From Archivesica marissinica (taxonomy: Eukaryota > Mollusca > Bivalvia > Venerida > Vesicomyidae), in the NCBI GenBank assembly GCA_014843695.1, contig CM026400.1:45546638-45610637 (forward strand): DNA of 64,000 bases. The letters run 5' to 3'. Positions within the stretch are counted from its first letter, which is position 1, and each line of letters opens with the position of its first letter. The position numbers were made by a program, and so were the translations under genes. Under the pieces are notes generated by a model. That model had not been told where the DNA came from and ran no database searches. It worked only from the letters and a program-made list of their open reading frames with translations. This document shows, in pieces, positions 12,466 through 23,108 of this stretch.

Positions 12466-13084
12466 AATGTGTGGTATTTATCAACACGTAGCTGCGTATG
12501 GGTAATATGGTTAATAACACATCAGACATAACATAATTGTCTGTATTTTCCTGATATGTTATGCATTACTCCGTGTATTTGACTGTACATAAGAGATTCC
12601 AATATTCAAAAAATTCTTAGAATTGTCTTAATGCTCACTTCTCTAACATCGCTTGGTTACCTTGGGGACCAATCTGAAGGATGATGTGTATTATCCATGG
12701 GCATCATGGGAAATGTCCTAGACTGTATTAGATTCGGGAACACAAGTGCCAAACTGAATTATAATGTTATTTTCGATATCTAATTCTACTTTTTGTGAGA
12801 CTAAGAGGACGTAACTCAGTTGAAGAATCAGTATGACTGAATAATGTTGGTGTCGATGACTCTCGGTGAAACTCTTCCAAGCAACAATGTTATCTTCACA
12901 CTGTGGACTGTTTACATCTATTGCATTTCCTTCGATGAACGTATGTGCCCTGATTGTATTCATTTTCGTATGAGTGTTTCCAACTAATGATATGCAGCTG
13001 ACATGCGTACTAGGCAACGTCCGTCGTGAGAAAAGGTGTGTTACAGCTTACGTTGTTCCAGTGATGATCTATTTACCTGTTTCG
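12466..13084. other. Unassigned interval with a possible minus-strand exon
   Basis: No repeat is recognised. On the minus strand, 12718-13017 is open for 99 codons with non-repetitive, fairly protein-like composition (including FGTCVPESN near the end) and a hydrophobic patch around LQLSYVLLVS. I recognise no family and no convincing splice pair, so I do not call a gene. Confidence 0.25.
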
Positions 13085-13146
13085 GTGTCATATAGAATAT
13101 TGACCCGCCAAAATAATGGGGGGGAGGTCAATATGCTATATGACAC
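13085..13146. repeat. Short inverted repeat (21-bp arms)
   Basis: Arms 13085-13105 and 13126-13146 (GTGTCATATAGAATATTGAC and its complement with one mismatch) enclose a 20-bp loop containing a G run. It could be a collapsed MITE or simply a hairpin. Confidence 0.6.
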
Positions 13147-13302
13147 TGGCAAGATGCAACTTTGGACTAAAAACATTTTAAATGCAAAGTGTGCTGTATT
13201 TTCTTTGGTGTAATTGAAAAGAATAATTAATGTAAATATAAGTAATGAATCACTGGTTAAGTTTCCATCGGGGAAATGAACTACATTGGGCGTGTTTAAA
13301 GT

Positions 13303-14037
13303 TAGCGTGGATGCAGTTCATACCCCTATGGAAACTATTAACCATCGATTCATTCCTTAAATGTCTACACTTGGTACGAACCGGTGGGGGAACTAGAGTT
13401 AACGTAACACAGTGGATGTAGTTCATACCCTTATGGAAACTATTAACCATCGATTCATTCCTTAAATGTCTACACTTGGTACGAACCGGTGGGGGAACTA
13501 GAGTTAACGTAACACAGTGGATGTAGTTCATACCCTTATGGAAACTATTAACCATCGATTCATTCCTTAAATGTCTACACTTGGTACGAACCGGTGGGGG
13601 AACTAGAGTTAACGTAACACAGTGGATGTAGTTCATACCCTTATGGAAACTATTAACCATCGATTCATTCCTTAAATGTCTACACTTGGTACGAACCGGT
13701 GGGGGAACTAGAGTTAACGTAACACAGTGGATGTAGTTCATACCCTTATGGAAACTATTAACCATCGATTCATTCCTTAAATGTCTACACTTGGTACGAA
13801 CCGGTGGGGGAACTAGAGTTAACGTAACACAGTGGATGTAGTTCATACCCTTATGGAAACTATTAACCATCGATTCATTCCTTAAATGTCTACACTTGGT
13901 ACGAACCGGTGGGGGAACTAGAGTTAACGTAACACAGTGGATGTAGTTCATACCCTTATGGAAACTATTAACCATCGATTCATTCCTTAAATGTCTACAC
14001 TTGGTATGAACCGGTGGGGGAACTAGAGTTAACGTAA
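13303..14037 (-). repeat. 105-bp minisatellite, seven near-identical units
   Basis: Seven head-to-tail copies of a 105-bp unit (for example GTAGTTCATACCCTTATGG, then GGTACGAACCGGTGGGGG) differing at only a few positions. Because 105 is 35 codons, one minus-strand frame stays open through all copies and gives a 278-codon frame with a 35-residue repeat. Near-identity points to recent amplification. I see no start context, signal peptide or splice sites that would make it a gene. Confidence 0.93.
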
Positions 14038-14138
14038 CAACACAAAAAGTATCTAAACATGTATAAACTTGTTCAACTATTTTCAAAACATATGCGATTA
14101 TCTCAACAACCAGATAGTGTCGTCTGCTTTTTTAATAC

Positions 14139-14204
14139 GGTCAGCCGGTGGGTCGAAACTGCGATCCCTGCATTCATAGCCCAACATGTCAAGCACAGGA
14201 CCAA
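14139..14204 (-). repeat. SINE family A head fragment
   Basis: GGGTCGAAACTGCGATCCCT and the bases after it match the minus-strand head of family A. It is fused directly to a family B body at about 14205. Confidence 0.65.
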
Positions 14205-14372
14205 CAAGTATGCGAGATGGTACGGTGGTCGTCAGATCGGACAGGTGGGTTTTCTCCGGGTACTCTGGTTTCCTCCCACATGAATGACCACATTTACGCT
14301 TTCATCAGCGCCAACAAGAGCGATTAATATAAGTTGTTAGAACTTGCTTCACAATCGTGGTAAAATAATTAG
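14205..14372 (+). repeat. SINE family B, copy 2 (body and tail only)
   Basis: GCGAGATGGTACGGTGGTCG through AACTTGCTTCACAATCGT. The tRNA head is missing. Confidence 0.8.
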
Positions 14373-14450
14373 TTTAAAAAAATAAATATAATTTGATCAT
14401 GCACTGAAACAAGCAAATATCCTCTTTATAATTTTCGGTTTAGTTATAGG

Positions 14451-14693
14451 CAGGGATCATTCTAGAGGGCGAAATAGTCGCCTAGGGACTCTGACTTCGC
14501 CCTAAAAAATTTCAAACAAAATGTTGTCTAGTAAGATACACTGGCCCATTATAAAGCACTTCTTCTATTCAAATGTTGTATTTAATGGCTGTACTGTGCA
14601 TTTAACCCTATTTTGCAGAAGTATATTAAAGAACACCATTTAAGGAAGCGATCACTCACTTCTCCCAAAAATTCGGACCTAGAATGAACCCTG
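14451..14693 (+). mobile_element. hAT-like MITE family G, copy 1
   Basis: Ends are CAGGGATCATTCTAGA and, reverse complemented, CAGGGTTCATTCTAGG. The CAGGG terminus is typical of hAT elements. Both flanks carry TATAGG, a possible degenerate duplication. No coding capacity. Related sequences are at 17352, 49337, 50757 and 63465. Confidence 0.72.
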
Positions 14694-14765
14694 TATAGGG
14701 CTAATAAAGTGTGCTAATATAAATAAAGTTTAAGCTAAACAAGACTACTGACCCGTTTATTACAT

Positions 14766-14998
14766 AAAATCTATAAATTCATTTAGTTTATACAAATTTA
14801 TTTTAGCTCGATTGCGAAACAAGTTATTTCAACTTGTATAAATCACTATTGAGACCTCATTCCTGATGGAATCCATCGCCACGAGGGAGAGAGAAGAGGC
14901 AACGTGGAATTTAAATGCCTTGCCTAAGGGCACAATCGTAACGGCTCCAGTGGGGCTCGAACTCCGGACCTTTCGCACCTATGCGCTATCACGATATA
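14766..14998 (-). repeat. SINE family C, copy 1
   Basis: On the minus strand: head GATAGCGCATAGGTGCGAA, then GGAGTTCGAGCCCCACTGGA, body GGCAAGGCATTTAAATTCCA, and tail TTTCGCAATCGAGCTAAAAT. Confidence 0.87.
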
Positions 14999-15404
14999 AA
15001 TTAATTTGCAAAACAATTCTAGTGCTAACTTTATAAACCACCATTGAGTGTGTAAATAATTATACATAAAGGGGGGGGGGGGTAATTTACAAATAGTAAT
15101 TTCACAAAAACAAGATCATTCCAGACAGAGCTTCAAAATTTTTACTTCAAATCTGAATAATTGATTGTATTGAAAAATGGAAATATAAAGCAGGAATTGC
15201 TAGTTCTCCTTAGAATGTCCCAGTGTGCAGCACATTCTCGGTAAAATGCATCAATTGGTTTATGGTCTAGAATTTGGATCAGTCACTCGCAGTTGAAATG
15301 GGTATTTTGCTGAAGAACCAGCAGAATAGCAAATAGTGATCGATCTGTTAACTCAGATAATTACATGTATATTAACACCATGCTTAATAACCGCTCTCAA
15401 GCTC
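14999..15404. other. Unassigned AT-rich interval
   Basis: Contains a G homopolymer near 15070. No gene or repeat family recognised. Confidence 0.6.
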
Positions 15405-17080
15405 CCCGATGGGAATTTTACTTTCTCAAGGATGTTGAACTTTCTCAAGGACGGTTTACTTTTTCGAGGTTTTACTTTTTCAAGGTCTTACTTTCTCAAG
15501 GTTTTATTTTTTCAAGAGGGAGATTTTATTTATTCAAGAGGGAGGTTTTACTTTCTCAAGAGGGAGGTCTTACATTCTCAAGAGGGAGGTTTTACTTTCT
15601 CAAGAGGGAGGTTTTACTTTTTCAAGAGGGAGGTCTTACTTTCTCAAGATGGATGTTTTACTTTCTCAAGAGGGAGGTTTTACTTCCACAAAGAGGGAGG
15701 TCTTACATTCTCAAGAGGGAGGTTTACTTTCTCAAGAGGTAGGTTTTACATTCTCAAGAGGGAGGTTTACTTTCTCAAGAGGGAGGTTTTGATTCTCCAG
15801 AGGAGGTCTTACTTTCTCAAGGAGGGAGTTTTGATTCTCCAGAGGGAGGTTTTACTTTCTCAAGGAGGGAGTTTTGATTCTCCAGAGGGAGGTTTTACTT
15901 TCTCAAGAGGGAGGTTTTACTTTCTCAAGGAGGGAGTTTTGATTCTCCAGAGGGAGGTTTTACTTTCTCCAGAGGGAGGTTTTACTTTCTCAAGGAGGGA
16001 GTTTTTATTCTCCAGAGGGAGGTTTTACTTTCTCAAGGAGGGAGGTTTTACTTTCTCAAGAGGCAGGTTTTACTTTCTCAAGGAGGGAGTTTTGATTCTC
16101 TGGAGGGAGGTTTTACTTTCTCAAGAGGCAGGTTTTACTTTCTCAAGGAGGGAGTTTGATTCTCCAGAGGGAGGTTTTACTTTCTCAAGGAGGGAGGTTT
16201 TACTTTCTCAAGGAGGGAGTTTTGATTCTCCAGAGGGAGGTTTTACTTTCTCAAGAGGGAGGTTTTACTTTCTCAAGAGGGAGTTTTGATTCTCCAGAGA
16301 TTACTTTCTCAAGGAGGGAGTTTTGATTCTCCAGAGGGAGGTTTTACTTTCTCAAGAAACCAAACTTCTCCAGAGGGAGGTTTTACTTTCTCAAGGAGGG
16401 AGTTTTTATTCTCCAGAGGGAGGTTTTACTTTCTCAAGGAGGGAGGTTTTACTTTCTCAAGAGGGAGGTTTTGATTCTCCAGAGGAGGTCTTACTTTCTC
16501 AAGGAGGGAGTTTTGATTCTCCAGAGGGAGGTTTTACTTTCTCAAGGAGGGAGTTTTGATTCTCCAGAGGGAGGTTTTACTTTCTCAAGAGGGAGGTTTT
16601 ACTTTCTCAAGGAGGGAGTTTTGATTCTCCAGAGGGAGGTTTTACTTTCTCCAGAGGGAGGTTTTACTTTCTCAAGGAGGGAGTTTTTATTCTCCAGAGG
16701 GAGGTTTTACTTTCTCAAGGAGGGAGGTTTTACTTTCTCAAGAGGCAGGTTTTACTTTCTCAAGGAGGGAGTTTTGATTCTCTGGAGGGAGGTTTTACTT
16801 TCTCAAGAGGCAGGTTTTACTTTCTCAAGGAGGGAGTTTTGATTCTCCAGAGGGAGGTTTTACTTTCTCAAGGAGGGAGGTTTTACTTTCTCAAGGAGGG
16901 AGTTTTGATTCTCCAGAGGGAGGTTTTACTTTCTCAAGGAGGGAGGTTTTACTTTCTCAAGAGGCAGGTTTTACTTTCTCAAGGAGGGAGGTTTTACTTT
17001 CTCAAGAGGCAGGTTTTACTTTCTCAAGAGGCAGGTTTTACTTTCTCAAGGAGGGAGGTTTTGATTCTCTGGAGGGAGGT
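15405..17080 (+). repeat. About 22-bp GGAGGTTTTACTTTCTCAAG minisatellite with higher-order structure
   Basis: Tandem units alternate between a TTTACTTTCTCAAG type and a TTTGATTCTCCAG type. A block of about 370 bp near 15780-16150 recurs near 16462-16831, 682 bp downstream, with the same order of variant units. Long open frames here are by-products of the repeat. The array ends against a SINE (17080). Confidence 0.93.
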
Positions 17081-17350
17081 TTTGTTATGTTATATTTCGG
17101 GTTTTACGCCTGCATCAGCACCATTTTGGGCTATATCGCCGGCGGGCAGTTTACCTAACAACACCTTTCCTGGGCAGGCTCCAGCGGTTAACCAGTACTT
17201 GGGTGCACCAACCTCCGTAAGAAACTGCCAACTTTTTCATATAAATGAGACACGGTCTGAGCGGGGCTCGAACCCGTGACCATCAGTAATGATAGGTTAC
17301 AGTGGTATACAACTCAGCGACCGTAACCACTCGACCACGGAGGCGGACTG
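17080..17350 (-). repeat. SINE family D, copy 1
   Basis: Minus-strand copy with head GTGGTCGAGTGGTTACGGTC, B-box GGTTCGAGCCC and body AAATGGTGCTGATGCAGGCG. The 3' end is the ATATAACATAAC type. Confidence 0.88.
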
Positions 17351-17351
17351 G

Positions 17352-17512
17352 ACCATTATAAGGCACACGTTCTATTCAAATGTTATATTTAATGGTCACA
17401 CTGTGCATTTTAACCATATTTTGTTGAAATTTATTAAATAACACCATTTTAGGAAGCATTCTCAGTTCTCAAAAAACAATTCTGACCTAGAATGAACCTT
17501 GATGCATACCAA
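17352..17512 (+). mobile_element. hAT-like MITE family G, copy 2 (partial)
   Basis: Matches copy 1 from CCATTATAAGGCAC through GACCTAGAATGAACC. The left terminus is missing. Confidence 0.65.
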
Positions 17513-17826
17513 GTTTTATTTGAACTTTATTGAAATTAACTAATAATATTAACAGTACAAATATATTTTTTATCCTATGGAAATTTTGTGTGCCTCAGTG
17601 TGGCTACAGGCCTGGTTAACGTTTAACATAATCTTCATCAATGTAAATTCTTAACTCCAACACTTTTTTATGATTAACAAATGTAAGCTCTATTGCCCGA
17701 GCATCATCTCTGCAACGCAACAGATAAGGCTAACGAAATGCTTGTATCTACATCAATGATATGTATGAAACTGTTGCCGGGTTACGTACTAAGAAGGTAA
17801 GAGTATGAGCGGAAATAAGTTCATAA
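17513..17826. other. Unassigned interval
   Basis: No gene or repeat recognised. Confidence 0.6.
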
Positions 17827-18049
17827 CCCATTCAACCCCAAGTAACTGACATGGACTGGTCCATGATATTTTTAGACCAATAAATTAATAACAAAATTAC
17901 ATTTGGATCAGTTCATTTATCAAAATGGGTAATTTTCTCTCTCTAAAAATAGTTATATTACTTGAAAAAAGTGCAGATCCTGATGAGACGGCTCGTCACG
18001 ATCTACACTTTTTTGTAAGCCAATTTAGAGGTCTGTGGTGTTGAAAGGG
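17827..18049 (+). mobile_element. Palindrome-rich TTAA-target MITE, copy 2
   Basis: Same termini as copy 1 (CCCATTCAAC and TTGAAAGGG), with TTAA on the right (18050-18053) and a decayed ATAA on the left. One arm of the central palindrome (GAGCCGGCTCATCTG) is deleted, as expected from palindrome instability. Confidence 0.8.
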
Positions 18050-18179
18050 TTAACTTCAACACTTTTTTTGCGGTCAACAGTAACAGATAAAGATTAATGG
18101 AAAGCTCACCAAACAATTTCCTTCTGTATAATATTAAAAATAACGATTACATTTCTTGCTGCCTCGTGTTAGTGCTTAA

Positions 18180-18668
18180 AGCGACATTACATCGCAAAAA
18201 GCTCCACAAATGCTTTTTACGTATAAATAGCATTGCTACTATAAATTCTTCAGAAATAATTTGATCACTAACATTCTATACATAAACAGTGTTTTTGTGG
18301 TATACAAACTCTCAAAAGTGAAAGTAGGTTTTAAATAACGGTCAGTTACTCTCCTGAATTGATGTTTGTTTACTATTGGAGTCTATACCATGCGCGTGCT
18401 ACTGTTGTTTTTTAGAGATATTTTAAATCGTCTTAGTCTAATAAATAAATATGCACATGCATAAAGGGTGAGATACAACGTTAAATCTGTACCATAAATT
18501 GTGTTATTCAGGATACACACATGGATGTTGACCATATTTACATTATTTCGTATATGACAGTTGTTTATTTAGTTCGGCTTTTGAGGTAAATATTCGGAAT
18601 ACAATTATACATTATAATAGGAAAACACAGTCTGTAGAAATTTGCGTTTTCACCGATGTAGTGTTGCT
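18180..18668. mobile_element. TTAA-target MITE family I, copy 1
   Basis: TTAA at 18176-18179 and 18669-18672 encloses a 489-bp element. Its ends are AGCGACATTACATCG and, on the right, CGATGTAGTGTTGCT. The interior resembles 44626-45207 (ACATTCTATACATAAACAGT, then AAAGTGAAAGTAGG). A TTTATT at 18564-18569 would read AATAAA for the minus-strand TTC19 transcript about 400 bp past its stop; use of that signal is only a possibility. Confidence 0.7.
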
Positions 18669-18973
18669 TTAAGTTGATCTTCAGAACGAGATAGAGGTGT
18701 TGGTTGATTAGGGAGATGCTTGGCGAGTTGAACAGCGAACAGTGCCCTCTCGATATCTACATATATACATTAGTCTCCCCCACAGCAGAAAATAGGAAGA
18801 AGTGAGACAGCTCATGGATATTATTTCTCCTGTGTCACCGTCAAGCTCAAGCCCTGACCGTCAAGTTCTAAAATCCGTCGCTGTACAAAACTTAATGAAA
18901 ACAAAATTGATAGAATTTGCTAAATCTGTCTAAAATACTGCAGCACCAACAATATTACTAATATTGTTGGTAT

Positions 18974-21729
18974 TCATGATTCATTGCTGTTAGCGGTCCG
19001 TAGTTCATCTAAGCGTTTGAGGCAATTTTCGCAAGGCCATTTCAAGAAATCATCTTTCCCTTTCTCAGCGACCTTCAACCCTCGCTCACATGCCGACTGA
19101 GCTTCTGAATACCTGTTTGTCCTTATATACAATGCTCCCAGGTTAGATAAAAAGGCTGCTTGCATTACACTCTCTGCTTGTCCACTAAGTTTAATGCCTT
19201 CTATCAATACACTTTCGGCTTTTTCATAATCTTTAAGCATGATGTGACATGTGGCTATATCATTCATAATTGCCAACGTGTTATCGTTACTACCTCCTAA
19301 AACTGATTCAGAAATTTCCAAAGATTTCAGCATGAGTGATCCAGCCTCTTTAAATTCTTGTTTCTGTAGATGGTGGTTTGCTAAATGCTTGAATGCCTGT
19401 CCAAGTAATACTCTTGTATTATCCATCTCCTCCTTGTCTTTAGCATCATCAATCGGTGTCTCAGCAGCTGTATCAGTTTCAGTCCAAGCCTGCAGTTTAT
19501 TTTGTTGCTCAGCAATACAGTGCTTTAGTCCTATAACGGCAGTATCCGTCCGACCAGTATATAGGTAAATTGCAGCTAGCTTCAGTGACATCTCAATCAT
19601 AGCATTATCATTCTTATCCATTCCTAATTGTAGAGCTAATTTCATAGTGTCTTTAAATACAATTTCTGCTGCTTTCATGTCACCTGCATCCATTGCTAAA
19701 TTAGCAATCTGGTCATATATAAATACCCTATGATTCAAATGTTCGTCTTTCGTTATCTTATTTTCATCGAGGAAATCTGTAGACTTTGTCAATGCGTCGT
19801 GAAAAGCTTGACTAGCCGTTGCTAGGTTACCATCCTTCTTGGCAACTATTCCTTTGGAAACTATTCGTCTCACTTGGTCATTTTCGCTTAATTCTTCTTC
19901 CTTATTAAAAATAAAGCCAAGGAATGCCAATGATGGTCCAACCCACACAACTGTCCCGAATACATGTCTCGTCTTGCTGAAAATACACAGAATTAATATT
20001 ATACAGTTTACCATGTAAGGCCAATCAAAAATAATGTAGTGCTTTCGGTGACCACACTGGTCCTAATCTCGAATGTCAAACCATGACAGTTGAGTGAGGG
20101 AGAAATCTCCATAATCAAATTATACATGTCTTGCCGACTCAAAATAAATTGATCTTATCTTATGTATTTCACTCATAGAAAACTATAATCACTCATTCAG
20201 AGAAACAAATATCCTGGTGTATTCAGGGTTCCCATTGGAGAAATAATTTTTTTTTTTACCCCCCCCCGATCCCATTACCCCACCCCTCATCCCGAGTAAT
20301 ACAAAAATGGGGCGAAATTCAGGAAAGCCATGGCTGAAAAATATTTTTTCTGGTTTGGAATAGGCGATGAATTCACCAATATGTGGCCAAACCTGGAGAA
20401 ATGTCCGTATTAAATAATGAATTTAGACATTAAAATCGTCGTCTTACAGCGATTGTACTGGCATGAAAATCAAGTTTCGTGAAAACACGGATATTCCGCA
20501 TCTATTTTTAGACGTGCACCTGCTATGATTAGTTTCAGAGCGGTTACTTCCCTTACAACTGTACTTTCGTTTTGGCAGCATATTGGCCATTCCCTACCAA
20601 ACTTCCATTTCAGTCGGAATTTACGGCCTGTGGTTGGTGTCGATGGTTTGATACATGTATTTTCGGTGATGGGTATGTCAACGGCGGAGATTTCACTGGG
20701 TGTTGTTTACAGACCCTATACTTTGACTCTTTGTAAATAACTCCGATATTTTCCTACATTTGATTTGTGTCGATGTAACCTCACGTTTTCAACCCATGGT
20801 AAATACTAACTAAATTAAACTCTTGATTGATTCAGTAATGATATACGTCCGAGATAATTGTTTGAAAACAAGTGATTTTGTGTGTGCTTGTGTGATTTTG
20901 TACATTGAATGTTTGATTTAAATACATGTCACTGGGTCATCTTATTACTACATGATTAACTAATTATAATTGCATTTATTTAGGCAGAATGGTGATCATC
21001 TTATTATCACATTACCATTGGATTAACATCATCTTGTGGTATCATTAATTATTTGCTGAAAGAAGTTCAATGACAAATTGGTCATCATATTTTTATTTGT
21101 GCCACCTAAACTTGGCGAGTTTCAAACGTCACACGGGACCATTGATCATTATTGACATGTAAAACTGTGATGCTCTGGCAACGCTCCCAACAATTATCGT
21201 GTCATATATAATAATTGAGGTCAATCGATACTGCGGATACGCATTGGGGTGTAGTCTAATTAACATCCTGTCAAAACTTTATGGCTTAGCTGCCATGTCA
21301 TTTTTGAAAATTGCAGTCGCCAGCAGGAACCCTGTGAATTATATCTAATAGGATCTTTGCTTACATACTTACGAACAATGCTACTTGGCAAATAAACAAC
21401 AACAATCAACGTATTTGTTTTGGCACATTTTAGAAGACATAGATCTTTAAAGGAAGATAGATAGAAACGTCCAAACTGGATACATATACGAAATGGTTTC
21501 TTCCGGAAAAAATAGGTATGAATTTACTTAGGACGAAACATTCAAACAGCTGCAGATACTGAGATACTTAGAATACACACCTCTTGCTGAAAGATGGACT
21601 TATTTGCGGAGTGGTGAAACAGATACGCCTGAGCGTTGAAATGATGAAGACAGGTTGCAAACGTTTCACACTACAAATTCTTTGCGATAGTTGCAGTAAC
21701 CGGGAGGTCAACACTCTGGAGGCTGCCAT
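18974..21729 (-). CDS. TTC19: Tetratricopeptide repeat protein 19, mitochondrial (two exons)
   Basis: The coding sequence joins 21729-21581 to 19976-18974 on the minus strand: 1152 bp, 383 residues, against about 380 in vertebrate TTC19. In animals TTC19 resides in the inner mitochondrial membrane and supports complex III by helping clear Rieske-subunit fragments. Exon 1 encodes MAASRVLTSRLLQLSQRICS and more, basic and free of acidic residues, as in a mitochondrial presequence. Exon 2 begins near residue 50 with a membrane segment (VVWVGPSLAFLGFIF, about 59-73), followed by TPR helices to about residue 370. The stretch DNAMIEMSLKLAAIY is the family signature. Exon 1 ends AAGAG before GTGTGT (phase 2). 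Exon 2 starts after TGTGTATTTTCAG with the third codon base, so the phases match. Reading through the acceptor gives an upstream ATG (20014) whose first 13 codons are intronic and should not be used. The whole TPR region lies in one exon. Confidence 0.88.
20224..21334. mobile_element. Possible hAT-like remnant in the TTC19 intron
   Basis: The left end reads CAGGGTTCCCATTGG and the right end GCAGGAACCCTG. These are opposed CAGGGTTCC termini of hAT type, about 1.1 kb apart. No clean 8-bp duplication or transposase was found, so this may be a decayed element or two unrelated ends. Confidence 0.4.
21581..21729 (-). other. TTC19: TTC19 exon 1 (mitochondrial presequence)
   Basis: 49 codons plus two bases, starting at the ATG on minus positions 21729-21727. 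The composition is Arg/Ser/Leu-rich with no Asp or Glu. The donor is GAG followed by GTGTGTATT. It is too short and too far from exon 2 (1604-bp intron) to be found by frame length alone; splice phase and presequence character identify it. Confidence 0.82.
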
Positions 21730-21784
21730 GTTTGTTTATACAATAGAAGTTACCGTTTCGAATTTAAAGTTATTGCTTTAAAGT

Positions 21785-22569
21785 TTAGATTATGAAATAT
21801 TTATACCATATTTACTTTTCTAATAATAAAAACAATACAATTCGATATAATAATTCCTTCAACTTCCTAGATTACAAGTAATACGTGAAGATAATAATTC
21901 GAATAGGTGAGCTTAATTTAAAACCTAAATATATTTTCATAGCAAACGGTCACACACCGCTATTGTAATTTCCATAGGCTACCATTATAACACACAGTGC
22001 CCAAAAATAATTTGGCACAAAATACAGTAGTTTTCAACAGACTGGCCTTTGAGCCACAGGAAAATGTCAAATTTCAATGGGGCTGACCAATTGCGTTTTT
22101 TCTCCCACTAAAGGCACACACACCCTACTATGAAGGTAATTTGGTAGTCCTATTAATAAGACCTCTACATAAACATTTTTTAAATGCCTGGATAGTAAAA
22201 TGTCACATTTTTCAAGTCTAAATATTTGACTAGTAATTTGGTGGTGAATGTTGCACTGACACCTGCATTTATAATATGCTGTTTATTTGTCACCAAATAG
22301 TCTGCAAATATTTTTTAATACTCCAACATGCAGCTCATACATATATTGTATTTTAATATTTAGAAGTCATTTTCACTATTTGTGACAATACCTACCAATC
22401 AGTTCATGTATCAATTACTCTTAATGGCCTTTTCAACCAATCCCAGACCACTATATCAATAACACCGTCTGGCCTCGCAAAACAGGAAAACATGGGAAGA
22501 AGTTGGTAAGCCTACGATTCGTCTGTTCAGCTATCCTGACATTATATCTATTCCCCGGCCATTCTCCGT
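21785..22569. other. Unassigned AT-rich interval
   Basis: This is sequence upstream of TTC19. It should contain the promoter, but no motif can be supported. Confidence 0.55.
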
Positions 22570-23108
22570 ACCGTATCGCACGCAAACCAACTGTGACATC
22601 AACTTCATCTGGGATATATTCAGAGATGGCTGCCAACACATCGCCAACAATGAGGTCCCATCACACCATCGATTCAACCAACCATGGATCAACAACAAGA
22701 GTATCCGTCGTGCCATCAGATTGAAGAGACGCTGGTTTAAACGAACTAAGAAGTCCAACTCTCCTGAACACTGGGCGAAATACAAGGACATCAAACGGAA
22801 AGCCCAGCGAGCCTGTCGATCAACCCATGACAATCATATATCGGACATGCTGAAGGAGGACAATATAAAACCCATTGAAGTCTTCTGGAATTACATCAAG
22901 TCCAGGAAAACGGATAGCCTTGGTGTGTCCTCCCTGAAGGATGGCCTGACATATTGTGACGCCAAACAGAAAGCTGACATCTTGAACGACCAGTTCTCCT
23001 CAGTATTCACCAAGAAAGATACAATCCATCAGCCAACCTACACCTACACAAAACCCTTAACACTCAGACGCGAGTATGACAGGGAGGCGCTTGTCAAGGA
23101 TAGTGGTT
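22570..23108 (+). pseudogene. Outer LINE, fragment 1 (endonuclease-RT linker)
   Basis: The plus-strand translation (open at 22721-23110) reads RRWFKRTKKSNSPEHWAKYK, then FWNYIKSRKTDSLGVSSLKD and LNDQFSSVFT. This is the linker before the reverse transcriptase of Jockey/CR1-like non-LTR elements. It breaks at about 23108, where a minus-strand LINE is inserted, and resumes at 24480. Confidence 0.8.

Noticed and set aside
13250..14086. 278-codon minus-strand frame with a 35-residue repeat
   Set aside because: Explained by a 105-bp tandem unit. No signal, splice site or family supports a gene.
19977..20014. N terminus MVNCIILILCIFS for TTC19
   Set aside because: It lies upstream of a strong 3' splice site and is intron sequence; exon 1 at 21581-21729 supplies the real N terminus in phase.
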